Shown here: in pieces, positions 41,607-51,345 of the stretch
Layout of the letters: the number at the start of each line of letters is the position of its first letter
How positions within the stretch are numbered: the first letter of the stretch is position 1
Assembly (NCBI RefSeq): GCF_001417815.1
Contig: NZ_BCFK01000004.1
Span: 23,608 to 87,607 of the forward strand
Direction of reading: 5' to 3'
Source of the DNA: Bifidobacterium aesculapii
GTDB taxonomy: Bacteria; Actinomycetota; Actinomycetes; Actinomycetales; Bifidobacteriaceae
Length of the DNA: 64,000 nt
The notes under the pieces: generated by a model
Told to the model about the DNA's origin: nothing
What the model saw: only the letters and a program-made list of their open reading frames with translations
The model's database searches: none
Position numbers and translations under genes: made by a program

Positions 41607-43028
41607 ATGAACGACAATCATCCGAACGATGCGACGGCGGCCTCCCCGACGCCGCATGCCGGCACGGCGGCGCCTCCGGACCGGGAGACGCTGGCGCGTG
41701 CCGCGCTCACCTACTGCCTCGACGGTGCGGACGCGATCATGTACGCCACCGTCAAAGGCGTGGGGAACGGCGTGCGTACGCTGGAGCTCCTCATCGACTC
41801 CCGCCCCGGCAATGCCGGTCCGCAGGCGAAGGCCGCGGGAAGCGCACTCGACCGCATGTTCGCCATAGGCCTGGCGAGATGGGGCCGTAAGGTGAGCCCG
41901 CAAAGCATGAAGGCGTTCCACCGCGCGCTCGCCGGATGGCATGCGCGGTTGGAGACCCTGCCCACGTTCGCATGGGAGGGGCTCACCGACTGGTTCACCA
42001 TGGACGGGCGGCAGTGGATCATCGGACCGACGAGCCCATACTGGCCAAGACAACTGCAGGACCTGTCCACGCGCAAGGACTGGGCCTCGCCCCTATGCCT
42101 GTGGGGCGTCGGCGACGTGCGCGCCCTGACCAGCTGCGACAAGCCCGTCGCCATCGTGGGGTCGCGCGGCGCCACCGACTACGGACGCACCGTGGCGCGG
42201 GAGACCGCGTTGCGGGTCGCCGCGGGCGGGCATCTGGTCGTATCCGGCGGCGCGCTCGGCACGGACGCCGCAGCCCATTGGGGCGCGCTCGCGGCCGCCG
42301 ACACGGCCGAAGTGGCCGGCGGCGGCACGTCGGGCGTCGGCCGCACCGTGGCCGTGTTCGCGGGAGGGCTCAACCATATCGGCCCTTCATCGAACATGAG
42401 ACTGTTCGACCGCATGGTCGAACAGGGAGGCGTGCTCATCAGCGAACTGTGCCCGGGCACGATCCCCGAGGCGCGGCGGTTCCTGCTGCGCAACCGGATC
42501 ATCGCGGCGCTCGCCTCCACCGTGGTCGTCGCGCAGGCGAGGCTGCGCTCCGGGGCGCTCAGCACGGCGAACTGGGCGTGCGACCTCAACCGTGAGCTCA
42601 TCGCCGTGCCGGGGTCGATCACCATGCCCCACAACGCCGGATGCAACCGGATCATCGCCGACCATCAGGCCATGCTGCTCACCTGCGTCGAGGAGATCGA
42701 CGATCTCATCCACGCGGCGCACCGGCCGGACATCGGCCCGGCGTCGGCCGCGGCGGCGGACGTCGGAACCGAAGACGAGGGCGATGTGGAGGACGGTGAG
42801 AAGGACGGTACGGCGGGTGGCGCCGTGCTCACCGCCATACGTTCATGCCGGCGACGGCATGTTCCCGCGACCCGTGACGCGCTGCTGGAACGGCTGCGCG
42901 AGGACGAGCCGTCCTACGCCATGCCGAGGCTGACCGCCGAACTCGGCGGGCTCGAGGCCGCCGGCGTCATCCGGTGGGAACAGGGGGAGGCCAGGGAACA
43001 ACGTGACGGCGGACGGGCGGACGGGTGA
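41607..43028 (+). CDS. dprA: DNA-processing protein DprA
   Basis: This 473-residue protein has the Rossmann-like DprA core: PVAIVGSRGATDYGR, VVSGGALGTDAAAH, SELCPGT, FLLRNRIIAALA, SGALSTANWA and VPGSITMPHNAGCN. A C-terminal winged-helix tail follows an acidic linker (about residues 380-400). DprA loads RecA on incoming single-stranded DNA. The N-terminal ~120 residues are more diverged. AGGA precedes the ATG at 41607. Its 3' end is 19 bases from the convergent MGMT gene. Confidence 0.9.
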   Translation: MNDNHPNDATAASPTPHAGTAAPPDRETLARAALTYCLDGADAIMYATVKGVGNGVRTLELLIDSRPGNAGPQAKAAGSALDRMFAIGLARWGRKVSPQSMKAFHRALAGWHARLETLPTFAWEGLTDWFTMDGRQWIIGPTSPYWPRQLQDLSTRKDWASPLCLWGVGDVRALTSCDKPVAIVGSRGATDYGRTVARETALRVAAGGHLVVSGGALGTDAAAHWGALAAADTAEVAGGGTSGVGRTVAVFAGGLNHIGPSSNMRLFDRMVEQGGVLISELCPGTIPEARRFLLRNRIIAALASTVVVAQARLRSGALSTANWACDLNRELIAVPGSITMPHNAGCNRIIADHQAMLLTCVEEIDDLIHAAHRPDIGPASAAAADVGTEDEGDVEDGEKDGTAGGAVLTAIRSCRRRHVPATRDALLERLREDEPSYAMPRLTAELGGLEAAGVIRWEQGEAREQRDGGRADG

Positions 43029-43047
43029 AGGCGCCGCGGCCGGGCGT

Positions 43048-43389
43048 TCACGCATGCCATTGGCACCGGTCGAGATCGACGCGCCATCCCGCGTCGCCGG
43101 CCGGCCGGGATGCGGGCGGAATGAACGTGACGCCTTCCTCCTCGAGCAGCGCCCGCTGCCGTTCAGGGCCGCCGAACGCGAACCCCGGCGCGAGCGAACC
43201 GTCACGGAACACCACGCGATGGCAGGGGATCGCGCCCGGTTCCGGATTGGCATGCAGCGCATAGCCGACCATGCGTGCGTTGCGCGGCGCCCCGGCCAAC
43301 GCGGCCACCTGACCATACGTGGCGACCCGGCCGCGCGGAATCCCACGCACCACCGCATACACGCGCGTGTTGAACGACAGTCCATCCAT
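43048..43389 (-). CDS. MGMT-type methyltransferase domain protein
   Basis: This 113-residue single-domain protein holds the DNA-alkyltransferase core: PRGRVATYGQVAALAG and the active Cys in IPCHRVVFRDG. The Cys is kept, so it is an alkyl acceptor rather than an alkyltransferase-like ATL protein. The usual N-terminal domain is missing. The start MDGLSFN at 43389 has a weak ribosome site; a start at about 43416-43419 is possible. It probably repairs O6-alkylguanine. Confidence 0.85.
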   Translation of the reverse strand: MDGLSFNTRVYAVVRGIPRGRVATYGQVAALAGAPRNARMVGYALHANPEPGAIPCHRVVFRDGSLAPGFAFGGPERQRALLEEEGVTFIPPASRPAGDAGWRVDLDRCQWHA

Positions 43390-43549
43390 GCGCACCAGTG
43401 TAGACGCCGTCATCATGCCGACCGGTGACGGCAATGTAATCCTTAAGTCTACATATCGTCCGTTTCCGGCGGCCGGCGGCCGATTGGCCGCCATACAATG
43501 GAACACGGATGCGCAGCGGCATCCATGCATGGACCGGAAGGGAGCGGAC

Positions 43550-44272
43550 ATGGGCGACGACACCAACACCGGCACGGGGGCCAGAGACGCGCGCGCACAG
43601 GCCAGACGACCCATCATCACCATCGGACTGCTCGACAACGACCGCTTCGCGCTTGCGTTCCTCGAACGCACCATCAGCGAACTCATGGGCGAGGCGCACG
43701 TCATCTGGACGACCACCTCCGGCAGGGACGCCGTCGCACGCTGCCTCGACACGAGCACTGCGCCCAACGTGCTCCTGACCGACATGAGCATGGACGAACT
43801 ATCCGGGCCTGCCGTCTGCCGCGCCATCCGCGTGAAGAGCGCACGCGTCGCCATTCTCGCCGTCACCTCGTTCTCGCTCGCCGTCTATGCGCCCAAAGCC
43901 GCCGAAGCCGGCGCGCAAGGCATCGTGCCCAAAGCCGTCGAAGCGCCTCTCGTCGACGCGGTCCGCGCCGTGGCGGACGGCCGCGTATGGCGCGGCACCG
44001 GCTCGGGGGACGCCCCGTTCGAGACCGCCGCGGCCGCGCACGCGCGTCTCGCCGGCACGCGCGTCCCACGCCAGTTCCTCCTCTCCGACCGGGAGGCCGA
44101 GGCGATGAACCTGTGTTCGCGCGGACTCGACACCATGCAGATCGCCGCCGACATGCACGTGGGCGTTTCCACGGTGAAGACGCACCTGGCGCGCGCCATG
44201 CGCAAACTCGGCGCCGCCACGCGCGGTCAGGCCGTCGCCCTATGGAACGGCGCGGTGGAGGGCGAACGGTGA
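43550..44272 (+). CDS. NarL/FixJ-type response regulator
   Basis: This 240-residue regulator has a receiver domain with the phospho-acceptor Asp78 (VLLTDMSMDEL), acidic Asp29/Asp31 and Lys in IVPKAVEAP. A LuxR helix-turn-helix follows near the C-terminus (LSDREAEAMNLCSRG, VGVSTVKTHLARAM). GGGAG lies 5 bases before the ATG. The stop overlaps the kinase start as GTGA, so both are translated together. It likely controls the linked secreted-protein genes; that is inferred from position. Confidence 0.9.
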   Translation: MGDDTNTGTGARDARAQARRPIITIGLLDNDRFALAFLERTISELMGEAHVIWTTTSGRDAVARCLDTSTAPNVLLTDMSMDELSGPAVCRAIRVKSARVAILAVTSFSLAVYAPKAAEAGAQGIVPKAVEAPLVDAVRAVADGRVWRGTGSGDAPFETAAAAHARLAGTRVPRQFLLSDREAEAMNLCSRGLDTMQIAADMHVGVSTVKTHLARAMRKLGAATRGQAVALWNGAVEGER

Positions 44273-45594
44273 ACGCGGAGGCGACCCGGCGCACGGGCGT
44301 CGCACGATGGCTGCGCGCGCGTTGGCCCCGCATCGCCATCGCCGCGTTCGCGCTCGCCGCCACCCTCATCGAATGGGCGGCAATCCCGCCCGTCTACCCG
44401 CTCAACGCGCTATTCTCGGGAATCTCCGTCGTCGCCATCATCCTCACGCCGGCATTGCCACGCGCCGCCTCGTGGACCATCATCGCCACCGTCGTCGCAC
44501 GGCTGTTCGTCCTCGACCTGTCCGGACCGAACCCGCTGTGGGCCGCATACCTCGCGCTCGCCATCATCGGCTACGACAGCGCCATCCCGGTCTCGATCAC
44601 CGCGCTGCTGACCGTCATTCTCGCCGAATGCGTGCCCGTCGCGATGAACAGGTTCAATGCGCTGTCCGCGACATGGATCGGCATGGTCAACTACATCGGC
44701 ATGTTCACGCTCGCCGCCGTCGCCGGCATGTCGTTCCGGTGGCGCAGACAACGCGACGAGATGCGCGAACACGCGATGATGCTGGAACGCCGCCAATGGC
44801 GGACCGTGACGCTGCGGCGCAACACGCGTCTCGCCTCGCGCATCCACGACTCGGCCAGCGGGGGCCTGTCGTACATCGCCCTGACCGCGCAGCGCCGGCT
44901 CCGGCGCCTTCCCGAAGGGGACGGGGACGACGGCGAGCGACGCGACTGGGAGTTCGTCAACACCCAGGCGCTCGCCGTGCTCGACGAGATCCACCATGTC
45001 ATCGACCTGCTGGAGGAGCCGGGCGTCGACCGGTCCGTCGGATCCGGCGATGTCGGATTCGGCGATGCGGCGGAGCCCGTCACGCCGCCGGAATCCGCGG
45101 CCGCCGCTGCCGCCGTGACGATACGGCGGGCGGCGGAGGACGGCAGGGAGCGTCTGGAACGCCTCGGACTGGACGGCTCGTTCGGCGTGCGCGGCGAGCC
45201 GCCCGCCGACTGCGCCGAAGCCTCGGTGCGGGAGGCCGCGGCCCTCCTTGGGGAGGTCGCGGCGAACATCGGCAGGCATCTTACCCCGGCGACGGGCGCA
45301 TACTACTGCGCGGTGACGATGGGCGACGATGCCATCGAGATCATGGAGACCAACCCGTTGAGCGCACCGCAGGAGGCGCGAACCCCCGGCGTCGGCGTCC
45401 CCGCGCATGGCAGCGGATTGGCGATGCACCGCCGGATCATCGACGGCCTCGGCGGCGAGCTCAACACCAGCGCCGAAGACGGCGACTGGGTGCTGTACGC
45501 GCGCATCCCCACGCGGCCGGGGAACACCGCCTCGAGCGCCGGACCGGTGCCGCAACGGCAATCCGCACGACGCGGCGGCGGGAGCACGCCATGA
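44269..45594 (+). CDS. Sensor histidine kinase, divergent ATP-binding domain
   Basis: This 441-residue protein has about five hydrophobic helices in residues 20-155, then a dimerisation helix with His193 in RIHDSASGGLSYI (HisKA_3-like). The ATPase domain keeps an N-box EVAANIGRH and GSGLAMHRRI. The DxGxG motif expected between them is replaced by IEIMETNP, so ATP binding may be altered. GTG at 44269 follows GGAGG and overlaps the regulator stop. Its own stop overlaps the next gene as ATGA. Confidence 0.85.
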   Translation: MNAEATRRTGVARWLRARWPRIAIAAFALAATLIEWAAIPPVYPLNALFSGISVVAIILTPALPRAASWTIIATVVARLFVLDLSGPNPLWAAYLALAIIGYDSAIPVSITALLTVILAECVPVAMNRFNALSATWIGMVNYIGMFTLAAVAGMSFRWRRQRDEMREHAMMLERRQWRTVTLRRNTRLASRIHDSASGGLSYIALTAQRRLRRLPEGDGDDGERRDWEFVNTQALAVLDEIHHVIDLLEEPGVDRSVGSGDVGFGDAAEPVTPPESAAAAAAVTIRRAAEDGRERLERLGLDGSFGVRGEPPADCAEASVREAAALLGEVAANIGRHLTPATGAYYCAVTMGDDAIEIMETNPLSAPQEARTPGVGVPAHGSGLAMHRRIIDGLGGELNTSAEDGDWVLYARIPTRPGNTASSAGPVPQRQSARRGGGSTP

Positions 45595-46103
45595 GCGCCG
45601 CCGCGCGCCGACGGGTCTGCACCGTCACCGCATGTCTGCTGACGGCGCTCGCGCTTGGCGGTCTTGTCTGGGTGGCGCCGCTGCCCGAACCATGGCGTGA
45701 CGTGCCCTCCGACGCGGCGGACGGCACCAGCCGCCCGTTGCCGTCCGGCAGCAGGCACCCCGCATTCACCGGCCCCCGCAAATACGAGCTGCTTGACGCA
45801 TGGAACAACATGCACACCGAGTCGGGCCGCAAGGCGCTGGAGGACGGCATGGTGACCGACGGCGAACTGTCCGAGGCGCATACGGTCTACAACGAATGCC
45901 TGTCCGTATACGGGCTGCAGTCGCGTCCGGTCGACGGCGGCGAGGGCGAGACGGTCGTGACGGTCCGTGGATCGATGGATGAGCGGGAACGTGACGGCGT
46001 GATCCGGCAATGCGGCGCCGAATCCGATTACACGACGCTGCGAGGCGTGGCGTCACAGGGAGACAGCCACCCTTCGTCCCGCGTCGAGATGCGTCATCCG
46101 TGA
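45591..46103 (+). CDS. Small membrane-anchored protein of the GP/DG-IT paralog family
   Basis: This 170-residue protein has an N-terminal signal anchor (about residues 8-30) with no clear cleavage site, and an extracytoplasmic remainder. The core reads HPAFTGPRKYELLDAW, then ALEDGMVTDGELSEAHTVYNECLSVYGLQS, matching the three proteins after it, followed by RGSMDERERDGVIRQCG. It lacks the C-terminal third of its relatives. Its ATG overlaps the kinase stop, so it is co-expressed with the two-component system. No known domain recognised. Confidence 0.7.
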   Translation: MSAAARRRVCTVTACLLTALALGGLVWVAPLPEPWRDVPSDAADGTSRPLPSGSRHPAFTGPRKYELLDAWNNMHTESGRKALEDGMVTDGELSEAHTVYNECLSVYGLQSRPVDGGEGETVVTVRGSMDERERDGVIRQCGAESDYTTLRGVASQGDSHPSSRVEMRHP

Positions 46104-46158
46104 CGCGGCGCGACGCGGGCGGATGGCCGTCATGCATCATGCGACATGTGTCCGTTGG

Positions 46159-46845
46159 TCATGCGCGCGGGTCCGCGAGACACTGGGTGAAGACGTCGGC
46201 GCTGTGCTCGTCGTAGTATCGGCCTCCCGGTTCGGTGAACTGGCGGCTGAACGCGTAGTTCTCGTCGCCGCTCGCATTGGTTTCGGGGATGTCCTCGAAG
46301 GTGAACCCGTCGCCGACCGCGCCTTTGCGTTTGAGGCAGTCCGCCAGGTCCCGGCGGGCCTCCTCGTCGCTGCGGTTGCGCAACGACCCGTCCGGATCGG
46401 CGTTCATGGCGTTGTACAACGCCGTGATCCAGTGGGAGCCGGAGTCCGACCTGCATGCGATGTCGGCCTCGTTGTAGCGCGTCCGTTCGTCGTCGGTCAG
46501 TTCGCCCGACATCTGGCTGCTGCCGTCCGGCATGACGTAGTCGAGCGTGAAGCCGGAGTCCGCCATGCATGACTGGTACCTGCTCATGGTCTCGGTGGCC
46601 TCCGCTTCGGTGATGCGCCCGTCGCGCAGCACCTCCTGCGCGAACGTGTTGCCCCGGTCGCGCGCATCGTCGTATTCGCGCTCGAAGTCCTCGGCCCAAG
46701 GCCCGGAGAACGCGGGTTCCGCGGAAGAGGATCCCGTGCCGGTGCCGAACGGTCCGGTGCAGCCCGACGGCAACGGCAGCAACGCGGCAATCAGCGCGAC
46801 GGCGCATGCGCGCATCGCGGCCGTGGGAATGATCATGCGCCGCAT
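46159..46845 (-). CDS. Secreted/lipoprotein of the GP/DG-IT paralog family
   Basis: This 228-residue protein has a hydrophobic signal ending at LPSGC (Cys29), an atypical lipobox. The mature part begins EPAFSGPWAEDFEREY, then EVLRDGRITEAEATETMSRY, SCMADSGF and later conserved Cys-bearing segments DIACRSD, LADCLKRKG and FTQCLADPRA. It is on the opposite strand from its relatives, convergent with the gene before it and divergent from the gene after it. AGGAGG precedes the ATG at 46845. Function unknown. Confidence 0.7.
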   Translation of the reverse strand: MRRMIIPTAAMRACAVALIAALLPLPSGCTGPFGTGTGSSSAEPAFSGPWAEDFEREYDDARDRGNTFAQEVLRDGRITEAEATETMSRYQSCMADSGFTLDYVMPDGSSQMSGELTDDERTRYNEADIACRSDSGSHWITALYNAMNADPDGSLRNRSDEEARRDLADCLKRKGAVGDGFTFEDIPETNASGDENYAFSRQFTEPGGRYYDEHSADVFTQCLADPRA

Positions 46846-47026
46846 CGTCGTCCTCCTTCGACGTATCGTGCGGGCGTCCTCGCCCGAACGTGGTTCCAGA
46901 GTATGCCGAACGGCCTCATCCCTGCGAGCGCGGCCGTCATCCCGCCGACTACACGGAGACGACGGTGCGTGCGGGAATCCGGCCTAAGCTGGATTGCGAC
47001 AGGGAAGTCCGCAATGATCGGCGGTG

Positions 47027-47767
47027 ATGAGGATGAACGGGAACGCATACGGAGCCATCCGGCGGATGCTCGCGGCGGTCGTGTCGCTGCCGTTGTGCCT
47101 GACGGTCGCGGCGTGCTCGGTGCCGGGCGCCGGAGACGCCGCGGACGGCGACGGGAGGCAGGCCTCATCCGTGGCGGCCGTCTGCAAGGCACCCGACTTC
47201 CAAGGCCCGTACGCGGACGCGTTCCGGCGTGGCTGGGAACAGGCCGGGAGCGAGCTGGCCAAACGGATTCTGGAGGACTGCCGGATCACCGACGCGGAGC
47301 TGACGGAGGTCTTCGACGCGCAGAACACGTGTCTGGCGCCCTACGGGCTGGCCGTGTCCAAAGGGCAGCTCTCCCAAGTGCGCGGGGACGTGCTGGGCGC
47401 GGACGAGATGAACGACCGGAATACCGAATGCGCTGGGAAAACCGACTTGTGGATCGTCGAATCCCTGTACGACGACATCCACGACAACCCGGACAACCTC
47501 GACGCCGATGCGCTGAAACGGGCGGAATACGAATGCCTCAGACGGCAGGATCTGTTGCCCGAGCCCATCACCGAACAGGAGTATCTCGACATGGGGCCTG
47601 CCGGAGGGCTGAACGAGGAGGAGAACGTCGAACGCACCCGCGTGTGGAACGATTTCTTCCGCATCTACATGGAACGCGATGAAAACGGCGCCCCGAATCC
47701 CGACTACGACGCCGCCAAGGCGGAGCGGTTCTGGCAATGCCAGGCCGACCCGCTCAACCAGCGGTAG
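47027..47767 (+). CDS. Lipoprotein of the GP/DG-IT paralog family
   Basis: This 246-residue protein has a signal peptide ending TVAAC (Cys30), a good lipobox. The mature region has APDFQGPYADAFRRGW, RILEDCRITDAELTEVFD, NTCLAPYGL, TECAGKTDLW, YECLRRQDLLPEPI and the C-terminal RFWQCQADPLNQR. Cys positions align with those of the next protein. A Cys replaces the Gly of the DG motif here. Starts at 47024 (GTG), 47027 or 47033 are possible. Function unknown. Confidence 0.7.
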   Translation: MRMNGNAYGAIRRMLAAVVSLPLCLTVAACSVPGAGDAADGDGRQASSVAAVCKAPDFQGPYADAFRRGWEQAGSELAKRILEDCRITDAELTEVFDAQNTCLAPYGLAVSKGQLSQVRGDVLGADEMNDRNTECAGKTDLWIVESLYDDIHDNPDNLDADALKRAEYECLRRQDLLPEPITEQEYLDMGPAGGLNEEENVERTRVWNDFFRIYMERDENGAPNPDYDAAKAERFWQCQADPLNQR

Positions 47768-47851
47768 ACGCACGCCACCCATACGGTTCCGGGCCGCCGC
47801 GGCACAAGCCGCGCGACCACTCGGCGACCTCCATCACGAAAGGAGACCATC

Positions 47852-48601
47852 ATGAAGGGAGAAACGACGACGATCCGGCGGCGTCTGCGCCGTGCGGCCG
47901 CCGTATTCGCACTCGCCGCCTCGGTGTGCGCGGTGTCCGTCGGCTGCGGGCGGGCGCCGGACGGGGGCGGCGGTGCCGGAACGGCCGGGGCGGGCGGCGA
48001 ACCGGCCTTCTCCGGGCCATACGCCGCCGAATTCAGGAAGGCGTACGAGGAGGCGCCCACCGATCTGGCCAGGAACATCCTCAAGGACGGCAGGATCACC
48101 GAAGCCGAGATCCAGGAGGTCTACGACGACTACAACACCTGTCTCGAACCGTACGGCCTCCAAGCCACGTGGTCGGCGGAGCAGGGCGAGGCGATGGGAC
48201 GGTACCGTGGCTCGATGTCCGACGACGAGGAGCTCAAGGTCATGGACGAATGCCATGCCAAGACGGGCGCGGGCGACATCTCCAGCCTGTACGCGGCCAC
48301 GAACGCGAACCCCGACAACGTCGACCAGGCTGCCATGGAGCGCAGCGTCTACCAGTGCTATGCCAAGCACGGGCTGCTGCCGCGCCCCATCGGCGAAGAC
48401 GAATACATGAGCACCATGAGCACCGTGGGGCTGACCGACGAAAGCCGGTTCGAGGAGAATCTCAGACGCTGGCACGAGTTCTTCAGCCCATACATGAGCG
48501 AGACCTTCGACGGCGCTCCCAATCCGGACTACAAGTACGACATGAACTCGTCCCAGGGCAGGCAGTTCTGGTCGTGCGGCCAGGATCCGCTGCACCAGTA
48601 G
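47852..48601 (+). CDS. Secreted/lipoprotein of the GP/DG-IT paralog family
   Basis: This 249-residue protein has an N-terminal signal ending SVGC (Cys32; the -3 Ser is unusual for a lipobox). A Gly/Ala-rich linker follows. The core then reads EPAFSGPYAAEFRKAY, NILKDGRITEAEIQEVYDDY, NTCLEPYGLQ, MDECHAKTG, YQCYAKHGLLPRPI and QFWSCGQDPLHQ. AAAGGAGA precedes the ATG. It is co-directional with its relative 84 bases upstream. The DG-IT-AE stretch recalls half an EF-hand loop, but the usual first acidic residues are missing. Confidence 0.7.
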   Translation: MKGETTTIRRRLRRAAAVFALAASVCAVSVGCGRAPDGGGGAGTAGAGGEPAFSGPYAAEFRKAYEEAPTDLARNILKDGRITEAEIQEVYDDYNTCLEPYGLQATWSAEQGEAMGRYRGSMSDDEELKVMDECHAKTGAGDISSLYAATNANPDNVDQAAMERSVYQCYAKHGLLPRPIGEDEYMSTMSTVGLTDESRFEENLRRWHEFFSPYMSETFDGAPNPDYKYDMNSSQGRQFWSCGQDPLHQ

Positions 48602-48661
48602 GAGACGACGAAACGGACCGGTCGCACGATGGGGTGGGGCCGGTCCATCGCAGTCATCCCG

Positions 48662-49540
48662 TCAGGCCCGCTTCACCAAGCCGGTGAGCTCGCCGAGGTC
48701 GAGCTCGAAGCTCACGCCGCGTTCCTCGAAGTTCGGCTGGTGGCGGGTGCTCTCCATCGCGTGGCGCACGAACTCGCCGGCGATCCGCGCCGACTCGGCC
48801 AGACCCCGGCCGGCCAGCACGGCGCCGCACAGGGCGGAGGCGAACGCGTCGCCGGTGCCGTGGATCATGTACGGCAGCTTGTCGTGCGCGAGCTCGATCT
48901 TGCCCGCCGCGCCGGTTTCGGCGCTGGCAACGTAGTTGACGATCCTGCCGTCGCCGCGGTCGATGCCCTTGAGCACGACGTTCTTCGCGCCGAGGCGCAG
49001 CAGCGCGTCGAGCAGGTCGGTGACGGCCGCGTCGTCGAGGTCCTGGCCGGGGTAGTCGCGCCCGGTGAGGATCGACGCCTCGGTCAGGTTCGGCATGAGC
49101 ACGTCCGCGCCGTCCGCCAGCGCGCCCATCGCCTCGCACAGTTCGGGCGTGTACGTCGGGTACATCTGGCCGGCGTCGCCCATCACCGGGTCGACGAGAC
49201 GCAGCGCCTTCGGGTATTCGCGGTACAGGCGCTGGATGAGCGCCACCTGCTCGGCCGAGCCGAGGAATCCGGAGTACACGCCGTCGAGATCCACGTTCTC
49301 CTGACGCCACGCGTCGAGATACCCGGAGAGGATGTCGGTCGTGTCGTGGAAGGTGAACACCTTGTAGCGCGTGTGCGCGGAGAACAGCGCCGTCGGCACC
49401 GGGCACACGTCGCAGCCCGCGGCGGACAGGATCGGAATCGCCGCGGTCAGCGAGCACTTGCCGTAGCCGCACATGTCGTGCACGGCGGCCACGCGCGGGA
49501 TGTACAGGGGGTCGCGGTCATACAGGGTGACGTCGGTCAT
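48662..49540 (-). CDS. pdxY: Pyridoxamine kinase-like protein (ribokinase fold)
   Basis: This 292-residue kinase has the start AAVHDMCGYGKCSLTAAIPIL, the segment DPVMGDAGQMYPTYTPE, and the ATP/anion-hole motif HGTGDAFASALCGA. It matches PdxY/PdxK enzymes that phosphorylate pyridoxal, pyridoxamine or pyridoxine in B6 salvage. A precise B6 substrate cannot be fixed. It is transcribed away from metY; their shared region is 376 bases. Note that the neighbouring metY product needs pyridoxal phosphate. Confidence 0.88.
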   Translation of the reverse strand: MTDVTLYDRDPLYIPRVAAVHDMCGYGKCSLTAAIPILSAAGCDVCPVPTALFSAHTRYKVFTFHDTTDILSGYLDAWRQENVDLDGVYSGFLGSAEQVALIQRLYREYPKALRLVDPVMGDAGQMYPTYTPELCEAMGALADGADVLMPNLTEASILTGRDYPGQDLDDAAVTDLLDALLRLGAKNVVLKGIDRGDGRIVNYVASAETGAAGKIELAHDKLPYMIHGTGDAFASALCGAVLAGRGLAESARIAGEFVRHAMESTRHQPNFEERGVSFELDLGELTGLVKRA

Positions 49541-49916
49541 GGTCCATTCGCTCCAATCTTCGGGACTTCCCGGCGCGGCGGCGCGCGGACGCGCCCACGC
49601 CGGGAGACAACAGTGACGAGCGTAGTCCGGTCCGCGGGACCGGCGTCGCGCACGCCCGTCATTCCGTTCGCATGCCGAGACGACACCGGCGCATCATGCC
49701 CCGCCGCGCGTCCCGACGGCACGGCGTTCTTCTGCGTGTCGCACGTTTTCCACGGCCCGATGACGCGAATCCTACATGCCCTCACGCCAATGATGCCAAC
49801 GGCTGATAAGCCCCTATAGACAACCCCGATAACGTCGGGCTTGCGCCGCGCATGCCCCGCGCCGTACCTTCATAACCAACACCTCACCAACCGCCGACCA
49901 CCAAGGAGCACACATC
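49541..49916. promoter_or_regulatory. Divergent intergenic region pdxY / metY
   Basis: No gene is seen in these 376 bases. Features visible: TATAGA (49815-49820) as a possible -10 box for metY; a small hairpin CCCGA/TCGGG (49825-49839) just after it in the leader; and a GC-rich hairpin near 49568-49605. I find no recognisable SAM or other riboswitch. Confidence 0.35.
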
Positions 49917-51233
49917 ATGGCCGAGAACACCAAGAACTACCGCTTCGAGACGCTGCAGCTGCACGTGGGACAGGAGCAGGCCGACCCGGCCACCGACTCC
50001 CGCGCGGTGCCGATCTACGCGACCACCAGCTACGTCTTCCACAACTTCGACCACGCCGAGGCGCGCTTCGGCCTCGCCGACCCGGGCAACATCTACGGCC
50101 GTCTGACCAACTCCACGCAGGGCGTGTTCGAGGACCGCATCGCCGCCCTCGAAGGCGGCACCGCGGGCATCGCGGTCGCCTCCGGCGCAGCGGCCGTCGA
50201 GTACGCGGTGCGCAACATCACCCAGTCCGGCGACCACATCGTCTCCTCCAAGAACATCTACGGCGGCACCTTCAACCTGCTCAAGCACACGCTGCCGCGC
50301 GACGGCATCACCACCACCTTCGTCGACCCGGAGGTCCCGCAGAACTTCGAGGACGCCATCCAGGAGAACACCAAGCTCGTCTACTTCGAGACCTTCGGCA
50401 ACCCGAACGCCGACCTGCCGGACTTCGAGGCCATCTCCGCAATCGCCCACAAGCATCATCTGCCGGTCGTCGTGGACAACACGTTCGCCACCCCGTACCT
50501 GTTCCGTCCGCTCGAGCACGGCGCCGACGTGGTGGTCGAATCCGCGACCAAGTTCATCGGCGGCCACGGCACCACGCTGGGCGGCGTGGTCGTCGAGGGC
50601 GGCAAGTTCAACTGGGCCGAGGTGCCGGGCAAGTTCCCGACCCTCACCGAGCCGGATCCCTCCTACCATGGCCTCAACTTCTACGAGGCGCTGGGCGGGG
50701 CCGCGTTCGTGACCCGCATCCGCGCCATCCTGCTGCGCGACACCGGCGCCACCCTGTCCCCGTTCGCCGCGTTTCTGCTGCTGCAGGGCACCGAGACCCT
50801 GTCCCTGCGCGTCGAGCGTCACGTCGAGAACGCGCTCAAGGTCGTCGAGTACCTGCAGACCGTGCCCGAGGTCGAGTCCGTCTCCCACCCGAGCATCGAG
50901 GGCCGCCGCGACCACGAGCTGTACAAGAAGTACTTCCCGAACGGCGCCGGCTCCATCTTCACGTTCGACATCAAGGGCGGCAAGGACGCGGCGCGCGTCT
51001 TCATCGACAACCTGCACCTGTTCTCCCTGCTCGCCAACGTGGCCGACGTGAAGAGCCTCGTCATCCACCCGGCCTCCACCACGCACTCCCAGGAGACGCT
51101 GGAGGAGCTCGAGGATCAGGGCATCCACCAGGGCACCATCCGCCTGTCCATCGGCACTGAGAACATCGAGGACATCCTCGACGACCTGAAGGGCGGCTTC
51201 GAGGCCGTCCGCGCCTCCGGCCTCGCCAAGTGA
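49917..51233 (+). CDS. metY: O-acetylhomoserine sulfhydrylase
   Basis: This 438-residue PLP enzyme of the Cys/Met metabolism fold makes homocysteine from O-acetylhomoserine and sulfide. The Schiff-base Lys212 is in [13 protein letters not shown]. Family stretches include [23 protein letters not shown] and [13 protein letters not shown]. Length fits MetY rather than the ~390-residue MetB. AAGGAG lies 10 bases upstream of the ATG. Codon bias is strong, so it is well expressed. A strong terminator follows. Confidence 0.93.
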   Translation: MAENTKNYRFETLQLHVGQEQADPATDSRAVPIYATTSYVFHNFDHAEARFGLADPGNIYGRLTNSTQGVFEDRIAALEGGTAGIAVASGAAAVEYAVRNITQSGDHIVSSKNIYGGTFNLLKHTLPRDGITTTFVDPEVPQNFEDAIQENTKLVYFETFGNPNADLPDFEAISAIAHKHHLPVVVDNTFATPYLFRPLEHGADVVVESATKFIGGHGTTLGGVVVEGGKFNWAEVPGKFPTLTEPDPSYHGLNFYEALGGAAFVTRIRAILLRDTGATLSPFAAFLLLQGTETLSLRVERHVENALKVVEYLQTVPEVESVSHPSIEGRRDHELYKKYFPNGAGSIFTFDIKGGKDAARVFIDNLHLFSLLANVADVKSLVIHPASTTHSQETLEELEDQGIHQGTIRLSIGTENIEDILDDLKGGFEAVRASGLAK

Positions 51234-51345
51234 GTCGAAGGGTCCTCTCCCGTCGAAGGGGCGCGGCCGCGGGTCATGACGCGGCCGTGTGACGGGAAGC
51301 GGATCCGAAGAAGGGGAGGGCTCACGGGCGCAAGTCCCGGAAAAT

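Noticed and set aside
49541..49916. SAM-type riboswitch upstream of metY, or in the metQ leader
   Set aside because: The hairpins seen are short and do not match any SAM riboswitch core I know.
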